Assembly: GCA_964036155.1 (NCBI GenBank)
Contig: OZ038422.1
Span: forward strand, 2,627,201 to 2,691,200
Direction of reading: 5' to 3'
Origin: Diploscapter coronatus
Lineage: Eukaryota; Nematoda; Chromadorea; Rhabditida; Rhabditidae
DNA: 64,000 nucleotides
Part shown: positions 49,743-59,300 of the stretch, one piece after another
How the letters are laid out: every line of letters begins with the position of its first letter
Position numbering within the stretch: the stretch's first letter is position 1
Notes under the pieces: model-generated
Databases searched by the model: none
The model's input: the letters and a program-made list of their open reading frames with translations, nothing else
What the model was told of the DNA's origin: nothing
Translations under genes and position numbers: made by a program

Positions 49743-52700
49743 ATGGCCTATTTGGATAACGCTGGATCGGCTTTACCTAGTCCAAGCTTAATTCGGAAAG
49801 TCCAAGAAAACCTATTTTCCACCCTATATTCCAACCCACATTCGCATAATTCCATCGGAGATTCTACTCAACAAATGATTTTGGGTGTTAGAAGAAGGTA
49901 GGAAAATACAGGTTTCAAAAGTGCACTAGTTATGTTTCAATGACATCCTATAATAGGTGCCATTTGGCATATCGATTGAAATTCATTCGTACTTTGTAAA
50001 AACTAAAAACCAAATTAAAGAAAACACATTTCTAAATCAAAATAAAGAAGAATTTTGAAACTTATTAGAAAATCATGCATTTTTTAGAGTCTGCCAACAC
50101 TTCAACACAACTCCGGAAGAGTACGCAGTTGTTTTCACGTCAAATGCGACGCATTCTTTACGGGTTATTGCGGATTCCTTTGATTTCGGAAAGAAATCAA
50201 ACTCTAGTGCTGAAATAAAGGACATCAAAAATATCCAGGGATCTACATTTGCTTATTTACTGGATTCTCACCATTCCGTTGTAGGAATGAGGGAAATTGT
50301 TAGGAATAGGGTAGGAGATTTGAAAAATATCAGAAGATATGTTTCAATTTAGGTCGACAATATTTGTTGCGTTGAAGAAACCGATGTTCCTTTGATTCAT
50401 TTAACGAATAAAAAATCACTCTTTGTCCTAACCGCAATGAGCAACTTCAATGGACGAATTTATTCGCTCGATTTGGTCAATGAGTTGCAGAATAAGGGTA
50501 AGTTTGAAATTTTTCAAAAAAAAACTGCTATACATTTCTACATTGTCAGAAGTGGGCGTAATATTTCCTGCTGTATTTCCATGAAACATAATTGATAAAA
50601 CTGACACATTCATTTCGTTGTAATCACCAGTCGATTTTTCTAATAGCAGCAGAATTTCACAATCAATCCATGCTTTAAGAAACATATTTAGATTGGTTCG
50701 TATGTTTGGACGCTGCTAGTTTCTGCTCCAGTCACACCATAGATTTGTCGTTTTACAAGCCCGATTTTCTCGTTCTTTCACTCTACAAGATCTTCGGATT
50801 CCCCACTGGTCTTGGAGCTTTACTTATCAGAAGAAGTCTTTTTCCAATAATCTTCAAAATTATCCGAAAGTTTAGGGTCTTCGCATTTATTATCGAAAAA
50901 CTACTTCTCGGGAGGGACAATTAGCCAAATTATACCGAAACAGCTCCACTTCAAAAATCGATCTTCGATTGAAGAACAGTAATTTTCTTGCATGTTTACT
51001 TGGACGTTTGAATTTGTAGGTTTGAAGATGGTACAGTGAATTTCTATGGCATTGCAGCTTTAAAATACGCATTTGAAGATCTCGAAAAATCCGGTAAACT
51101 TTTCAAAGTGAAAACCTTCATCTAATTTCTAATTAAGGTGGCATTAAAGCTATTCATCTTCATACAGAGAAATTAACCAAAATGGCTAAAACCCGGCTAA
51201 AATCATTGACTCATAATAATGGCCAGAAACTCATTGAAATCTATGAAGAGTCCAAACATGATTATGGTCCAATAATTGCATTCAGCTTGAAGAATTCTGA
51301 TGGTAGTTATATTGGCTATAGTCAGGCAAGTATAAATATGAAATTAGCATGTTTTTGGAAAATAAATTCAGGTTTCAAACATGGCTAACTTATTCGGAAT
51401 TCAATTACGAACTGGCTGCATGTGCAATATGGGGGCTTGTCAGATGCACTTAGGACTGTCTGATGACATGTTGATGAAGTTATCTGCGGTAAGTATCGAA
51501 ATTTTACTTGTTGACTTTCAAATCATAGAAACCAACGAATTGACTATTCAGGAAATTCGCATGAATGCCAAATTTGACTGAAAAATGTTTTCCAAAATAG
51601 ATTTATCATTGACTAAAATTCGATGTTTGAGCAGATTTTAAACTAGAACAGTTTTCAGTTCGGCAAAGAGTGCGGTGATCAAATGGATTTGGTTGATGGA
51701 ATTCCTACAGGAGTTGTGCGCATTTCCTTCGGAAGACTGAATAGTGAAAAGGTAAGATTTCCGACTTGATTTTTTTTTGCAAAAACGCTTTTTAGGATAT
51801 CGACGTTCTAATTCAAATGCTCGAGAGTTGTTTCTTGACGAGAAATCCCACGGAAATTTTACCTGCGCCAAAGCCTTTGAATGAGTACTCCCCGGTTATA
51901 ACGAAATTGATAACGTATCCGATCAAAAGCTGCATGGGAATTTCTTTCGATAGGTAGAATTTTAAAAGTAATACCCAGGTGTTGGAACGTTTTCCACCGC
52001 AAATATCCCTTATGCGGTGTGAATGTATTCCAGTCAGCGTTTGAATTACCACCTCTAATAATGGGATGAGAGGTGATGACAACGAGTTTTTGTGGTGGAA
52101 AACATCCCAACGTCTGGTAATAGTTTTAAGGAAGAACTTTAGCATCGAATGTACCTCCACCGGTTTAAAATACGATCGGAACTTCATGATTTCGAAGGAC
52201 GGAATAGCTTTGACACTGAAGAAAAATCCGGAATTATGCAGGATCAAAGTACAAGTATGTTTAGCTAATGAAGACATTTTATTCCGAGTATTTGTCATTT
52301 ATAACTATGACCTGGAATAGGAATAATTTTAAAACATTTCTTTAAAAAATTCAACAAATGATAATGTAAAGATTTTGTAAGATTGAAGATGCGTCGCTCC
52401 TTCTGACTTCTGACATCGACGATGTTGGAATTCAAGTTGACCTTCACGACGATTCTCAAAGTGAAGATCTAAGTAAACTCTGTGGAAGGCAACAATCCAC
52501 TTCTTCTTGCGGAAAAACCTCAGCGAAGTGGTTGGAAGAGAGTATCGGATACGAGCAATGCGAGCTGAGAAGAATCCCAGAAGGTCATTTTTGCTTTTAT
52601 TTATTCTCAACTCTTAGGTACTACACAATCAAGTATTGTATCGGTCAAATGAAATGACAGTTCGTATGTTAAAAAGTGCCTTGCGAAAAAAAAATGCGCG

Positions 52701-53508
52701 TCACGACCATGCGCAAAGAGAGAGGCTAAAGTGCAGGGAAAGGAGAATCAGCGGGGGATAATAGAAAGCTGCCTCTCTCGCCTTTTCTCCCTATTCTTTC
52801 ACCACACGATCTATCACTCTGTTTGACCAGAACAATATGAATAATGATTTCTATGAAACATATTAACGATATTTTATATTTTACCCCTAGGGCACTAAGA
52901 GAACGATTCAAGTTCGATTTTCATCATAACGAATTTCTAGGAAACGTATCAAAAATTAAGATTCCGACCAAAGCCTATCCAACTCGTGTCCATATTTGCT
53001 GGTGAACGAAGCTTCGATAGCAGTTTTGGCAGATATTATAAGTTCGTCGAGTCTAAGTACGGAGAAAAGATATGTTTGAAGGTGTCTCGTTGGAAGAAGC
53101 TCTACTGCGATTCCGGCCCAATATCGTCATCAGAGGGATCCCTCCGTTTTCTGAAGATCATATCAAATTTTTACATATTGATAGAGCAGAATTCGAGGTG
53201 GATTTTAAAAGTTCTATATTTTTTGTTGAGACTTTAAATTTAGGTGGTGGATAAATGTACCCGTTGCGAGATGATCTGTATTGATTCGGAAACAGGAGTG
53301 AAAGATCCCAACATGATCGTTGCCCTAAGAAATATTCGATACAAGCAGAAGGTATGATGAAGACGGATTTATTATGCTAATTATGATTATATTCTAGATG
53401 ACATTTGGTATTTATCTGAGACAGGTTGATGATACGAAATGCACACCGAATATCGGGATGAATGTCAAATTGGAAGAAGAGATCTTGACGAATGGAAAGT
53501 CAGAATGA
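49743..53508 (+). CDS. mocs-1: Molybdenum cofactor sulfurase, frameshifted near the 3' end
   Basis: Sulfurates molybdenum cofactor for xanthine dehydrogenase and aldehyde oxidase, taking sulfur from L-cysteine. Exons: 49743-49897, 50088-50310, 50353-50497, 50692-50835, 50876-50978, 51020-51093, 51138-51325, 51372-51488, 51659-51751, 51796-51953, 52143-52254, 52382-52583, 52961-53197, 53244-53351, 53398-53508. The N-terminal NifS-like PLP domain starts [13 protein letters not shown], has SNPHSHN, the probable PLP lysine K207 ([15 protein letters not shown]) and the probable persulfide cysteine C360 ([12 protein letters not shown]). The MOSC_N motif YPIKSC is at 455-460. The MOSC domain has [11 protein letters not shown] and [10 protein letters not shown]. 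Expected length is 722 aa. Exon 13 has one base too many: AAAA at 53,065-53,068 should be AAA to join STEK to [11 protein letters not shown]. As written the frame stops at 53,077-53,079 (610 aa), losing the MOSC C-terminus. Intron 7 is GC-AG. The family call is secure; whether the break is real is open. Confidence 0.95.
51974..52117 (-). repeat. MITE-like element, family B copy 2 (intron of MoCo sulfurase)
   Basis: 144 bp in intron 10 of the sulfurase. The left end CCCAGGTGTTGGAACGTTTT and the right end complement CCAGACGTTGGGATGTTTTC form terminal inverted repeats, with TA on both flanks (a possible TA target duplication). Opposite in orientation to, and nearly identical with, the copy at 45,954-46,094. 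Confidence 0.85.
53065..53068 (+). other. One-base frameshift site in MoCo sulfurase exon 13
   Basis: A run of four A's where three would keep the frame. Upstream the frame reads [13 protein letters not shown]. Downstream, one base over, it reads [20 protein letters not shown], both clearly sulfurase. No intron of usable length fits between them. Confidence 0.8.
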
Positions 53509-53526
53509 TCTTTGGCAATAATTCAC

Positions 53527-53532
53527 AATAAA
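53527..53532 (+). terminator. Poly(A) signal of MoCo sulfurase
   Basis: AATAAA shortly after the TGA at 53,506-53,508, a normal nematode distance. Confidence 0.6.
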
Positions 53533-55177
53533 TTGATGTTGAAGAAAGAAGTTTCTATATTATTTTTAAAATTGATCTTGAAATATTCGTGATTTTTAAT
53601 ATGACGAGTTTATTCATCTAATTTATTGCGGAGCAAGCTGTTCTGGACTATGTCTCTAACCTCTCGAGATCCCACCCCCCTTGGTGCTCTCATTCCGTAT
53701 ATAAGCTGCCGTCGGCCCCTACGCTTCTTTCCCCTTTTCCTTTATCATTATTCGTTTCAAAAATGCACTTGCGCTCTATATATACTGGATTTTTCATAGT
53801 TCTCACAAAATGCATGCCTTTTGGATAAAAATTTATTTCATATAGTAAAAATTCGTCAAATCCCATTTCACAATAAAATAAAATACTCAAAGAGAAATTG
53901 CGATGACAAGAAATTGCCAAAATCTGGATGAGACATGGATTCATTTGAATTAGAGATCAACGGTGATTGTAACACGAAAGGAGAGAGTACAGAGAAAGAG
54001 AGAATTATGACAATGATTTCGGAATAGGTACATATAACAATTGATAAGATGATAATTTGACAAGAAATATGGCATCTAATATAGATTTCATGGATTTAAA
54101 TGACAATAGTAGTGCACAATTCAATGACAATACCGCATTTTCTCTAATAGAGGTTTCAGTCTCAATTAGAGAAAACTTGGTAAAAATTTTGAGAATACGA
54201 GGAGAGTGAACTATCCAAAGAGTTCATAAAAGCTAGGAAAATTCATCCCCTTGCGCCTTTCAAAATATAGAAATCCCAGTGAAAAATAACACCATGTGAT
54301 TATTAGGATCATCGGATATCAAGGATAACATCGAAGCTCAAAATGAGTAATATCAGAGCCTTCACAGATTGTATAAGTTTCAGAGAAAATCGACATTCGG
54401 AAGAAAATATGAAATTCATTCGTTGTAGGAAATAGTTTTAGTACCAAAAATATTGCAATTTCGTATAAATAGAATTTTGTATGTTAAATTCTATGATTCT
54501 ACTTTTATATTGAAGATTTTGGTGTCCGGTGTTAATTGCTAAATTTCAAGGTCTATGCTTTAGCATGAGAATTTTCGAGCATTTAAAAAATTCACAACAT
54601 CGCACCTTGACGTAATTTCTTTAGGACTAGGATAGAATATGGGGTAATAGGAAATGATTTTATTTCTTTTAGATATTTTTCGAGTTGCGAAATTGCGAAA
54701 AATTTCGAATAACCTAATTTTTCACCAAAATCTCTATTTTTCAAATACGCGTATTCTACTGAGAGATTCAATATGTCGATGAGATGCAAGAACGCGTGCG
54801 ACGTTTAGACCGTCATCAGCGTAAAAGACGTTGGTCGAAAATCCACAGAAAAAATCAATGCTTCTTTTCGTCATTAGTTTCCTCACGATGCGAAAAGAAC
54901 GTTGTATTGACACTGAAAATCAAGAAAAATCAGCATTTATCGATTTTTCCAAGAAATAGCAGGCATAATGAAATCTGCATTTGAAGGGGTGATACTGTGG
55001 ATTTTTAATGGAATATTTTACAGATGATATATAAAAAATCAACAGTATGTCTGGAAATGAAGAGTGCAGAACAGAGTGAAAAAGATCGGTGCTTGAAAAA
55101 GCTCGATGATGAAACTGTTGGTGGATTTTTAGAGATGTAAACTTCTGTATCAATAGTTCGGAAAAGGTCAAGTCTAT

Positions 55178-55270
55178 ACAATGCCACAGAGCTTAGTGGA
55201 CGGGGTCTATTTTTCTCCCCTTTCAAAAGGAGGAAAAAGACCGCGCCCAACAAACCATGCGGTATTGCGG
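55178..55270. repeat. Foldback element, family D copy 1
   Basis: The left end is ACAATGCCACAGAGCTTAGT followed by GGACGGGGTC. The right-end complement is CCGCAATACCGCATGGTTTG followed by TTGGGCGCGGTC. The centre hairpin is CTCCCCTTT/AAAGGAGG. About 93 bp, non-coding. Confidence 0.7.
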
Positions 55271-56330
55271 AAACTTCATCCGTTTCAAAGTCTCAATATT
55301 TCGAAGATTATCAACTTGAAAAGATAAAGTTCGATCAACCAATAGTTTCATCATAGAGAAGTTAGCGCGTGTGGTATGCTTGAAAAATTGTCTGGCTAAA
55401 TATGTGGCGTTAGCCATGCACTGCTATATATAATATTCGAAATTATATATGGGCATGTCACCAACATATCACCGTGATGATGCATATATTGTCAGAGATT
55501 GATGGATTGAGACAGAATAAATGACGCGCAATCCGAAGATGCTAGGTGTGCAATGCGTATCTTCAAAAAGTTGTCAAAGTTATTCCTTAAACCGATGGAA
55601 TATCGTAAAATTTTCGGTAAATTGTACGATAACAATTTTCAGCGCATAAAAACTAAATGGCATTTATTTTATCTCAATTTTCAATCAGCGACAATACAAT
55701 AAAGCATAAGAGGCGCGCTTACCAGCCGATATATATATAAGTTACATTTGCGTAAATCTGATATACAAACGAATGTATATACAAACATATATGGATAAGC
55801 AGAGTATATATTGCTGCTGGATATATAAGCGTATATATACACAGTATATATAGCGATAGATATTTGCCGCATGTTTTGGATTATACGTCGTCAATGCTAA
55901 AACACGAACGATTTTCTTACAGAAGCTGGATTTTTGATTATTATTTTTGAAATAGGAGATTTGCTGATAGAAGAATATATAGCAGTAAAGCCGCGTCACT
56001 ATATCGATTATATGGGCATTCCTTATTTTTGGGTTGTGAGTACTTTTCTCGAGAAGATTGAAATGAGTATTTTTTATAATTGATGATCAAGAATATCTGA
56101 GTATGGATCGAAAAAATTCTTCAAGTTTTGTTGAATGTAATTCGTATCAAACATTAGAAGAGTCTCTCCGTCATGTTTTTTTTTATAAAAAATCCTCTAG
56201 CCCTAAAGTTTTCTTGCTTTTTTATCCAAGTCTTTTAAAAGTGTTAAGATAGAATAGCTCGTTTTTGAGAGAAAAGTACTCTCAACCCGTATTTACCCCA
56301 TTTTCTGGAACTCTTTCTCGTGAAAAATTT

Positions 56331-59300
56331 CTAGCTACACCCGACTTCACCGAATTGTTCAATCCTAATCAAGCAAAATCATCAATCCGTAAAGAAATTC
56401 AAAATGTGTGGAAAGTATGTAGAAGATAAACACTGTGACCATTTGTATTTGTCACCTTTCGCCACTATAGTCATTCGTAAATATCATATCCTATGGAAGA
56501 AAATTGTGAAACATAGAGTGTTTTACTAGTTTTCGCGATGACAAATACAAGAGTCCGAATTTTGAAGAATAAAAATGTCACACGAAAATCCACTTTCTTA
56601 CTTCCTCTGATGTAATTGCAAGAATAGCAAGGATTGACTGATAGATAGTTATTTTTATTTTAAATATTAAAAAAAACTTACTTTCCAGAAACGCGCATCT
56701 GAAAATTCAATTTGAATTGAAATATTAGCTGTTCAAAATAAATGGGATCTATGTAATGCCGCGTAGAAGAAAGGGCGGAGCCTATTGTTTCCCGTTCCTT
56801 TAAAAGTAAGAGGAAAAGATTGCCAATTCAGAGAAGGTAGGACTTTTTAAGGACAAAACCTGGAATGGCGAGATTTAGAGATTATTGAATAGATATGGTT
56901 AAAAATTGCGTTTCCATTTCAACGCTCTGGCATTGTTATCAAAAAGATAATATTCTCTTCCGAGTTACTAGATAGCCACGCCCATTAGTTTACGCGGCAT
57001 TGCATGGGTTGCATTTGTTTTGAAGAGTAGAATGTCTTACAAAGTTATCGACAATAATTGTGATGGGAAGAGCGAGCACGAGCACTCCAGAAATGATAGC
57101 ACCACTGGCGATGAGTTTGCCGGCTAAAATAAGGTTAACATTAGGTAAGAAACAATTAGATAAGATAAAACTAGCATACCTATCGTGACAGGAACTAGAT
57201 CGCCGTATCATGGAACGATAATCATTAATACTTGAGAAAAAAATAAAATTTTAGACCATACCTACTGTCGTCATAGTCACAATCGCCCACCAGAACGTTG
57301 CTGGGATCTGAAATTCCGTTTTGGGTGTGATTCAGACAAATTCATAGATTAATAAAGCAACTATTCTCGCTATTACACTTAGAATAGTTTGAATTATTGG
57401 AGATCAAGCGGCCATTTGGAAGCCATCGTGAAATAGTGTATGTTTAGGGGAGGGTATTGAAAGGTAGGGTTTCTTTCCCATGCTATTTCACATGGCTTGA
57501 GGGCTTGTGGTTTCCAAGTTGCCAAATCAAGCTTACCGAGGTAAAAGGCGTGTCCTTTTCATCTTTCTCCACGAAGTACAGCAATGTCGAAAAGAATACA
57601 ACTCCTGTTGATAGTACCATGCCCATCATTCTATAATAACATTTTCTTAAAAATTCAGATATTCCAAGAATTTCATTTAAAAAAAAAAACTTGATAACGA
57701 AGTAATTTTTGGAACTCGGTAAAATTAAACGGGATTTAGATTAGATACGTGTAATGAGTGTAGGCTAATTAGATGCAGATTGGTGAATTATACTGCTTTA
57801 CTGAATTTTCAAACGTGCATATTTTCTTTCATTTTCAAAAATAACAAAAAATACCCCAGTTGTTTGGCAGAGCTCCTTAGAGTCAAGGCGAACGTCCGCA
57901 TTCCCGCAGAGTAGCGTCCGAGTTTCAGAATTCGAACCACCCGAAGCACTCGCAGCACTCGGACGACTAATAGAGCGCCTGAAATTTTGACTTTATTTTT
58001 TCTAAAGTATCATACGTTTCAATTTTAAGCCGATCAAATCGTCATTTTTGGCCTTTAAACCGGTATTCAATTTGGGCTATTTGGAAACCACAAGACCACG
58101 GGACACGAGACATAGGCGAAATAGTATAGGGTTAGGGTAGGGTATGGCATGATAGGTTTGCTTTTCCCACACTATTTTCCAATGCCTTGTGTCTCATGGT
58201 CTCGCGGGTTCCAGGTTACCTATTTAAGTCGGGCTATAACTTATTACAGTAAAAATAACCTAAAGAGAACTTTGAATAATGTACCTTTAATATCGCTCAA
58301 GCTGGCGATGTCGACGCCAAATACGGCGAGGGTGAATTCGAGGTAGAATGGCACAATCGCCACCAGGTCCACGATGTTCATGATGCCGATCACGAATTGC
58401 CATCTAAAATACTCTCAGTATCATAGTCAGAGATTGAACATGCTTCAATTTATTGCATAGCATTTACGAGATTTAATTCTACAATAGTGCCTGGGCATTG
58501 CGATAAATCATTCTAACAGACTAAAACCTAACATATAACATATTTGGAATTGTATTTGTGTTATTTTCATCGGAAATTTTCAGATTCCTATGTTTTTTCT
58601 TTCTAAAATGAAATAAGTTTCGGTTTACTTCATGGCATTAGAAAATACTTATGATGACTTTTTTCTAGATCTATTTCAAATATCAATGACAATTTAATGA
58701 AACTTGTATGTTTCAATGTAATTCATAAAACTTGGTCATTCGTTAAAATAACTATTTTCCAACAGACGTGCCATGAAAATTTTATAAATCTCTTTCATGA
58801 GAAGTCAAAGTGGTACTTTTAAACGAATACCATGGTTACCTATTCGGTGTGACGGATAATCGTAGTATGTATTCGAACGTGAACCAAATAATGCAAATAG
58901 TTTCGACGTATCCGAAGACTGGATGCGGCTCCCAAATCACGTTCTCGTCATCCGCAACTGAAATTGACGACTTTTTGCGGAATCGAAAATGTGCATATTT
59001 TCGGCTGAGGCAATGCACACACAAATCAACTCAATAGGCAGTTTGCAGTTGATTGATAGATTTGCAATATATATGTATATATTTTTTAAACTTTTGGTTA
59101 TGTTTCAAGATTCGGTATGATTCTGAATAACATCAAAACAATAATTCCGAATATTTTTAGTGATTTAAAATTATATCATGTAATGAAGATCAAGTTTTTA
59201 AAGCGGTAATAATGTTTCCAGATAAAGCATTATTTCGGAACATTTAATGACCACAATCGGCTTGTTTTGTGTATCCGTGAGTTTAAAAATTAGTTCACTG

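Larger units (their letters stand above)
53509..56330. other. Convergent intergenic region between MoCo sulfurase and K+ channel
   Basis: No gene supported. AATAAA at 53,527-53,532 is the likely poly(A) signal of the sulfurase, 19 nt after its stop. The interval 55,720-55,870 is a TA-rich, locally palindromic tract. A family D foldback lies at 55,178-55,270. Short - strand frames here show no channel-like sequence. Confidence 0.55.

Noticed and set aside
49276..49743. Operon of GalNAc-transferase and MoCo sulfurase
   Set aside because: The gap is 466 nt with poly(A) signals in between and the functions are unrelated. The acceptor before the second ATG fits ordinary trans-splicing just as well.
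53052..53069. A 13-nt GT...AG stretch that would repair the sulfurase frame
   Set aside because: GTACGGAGAAAAG formally restores the frame, but 13 nt is far too short for a spliceosomal intron, and removing it would delete residues (STEK) that fit well.
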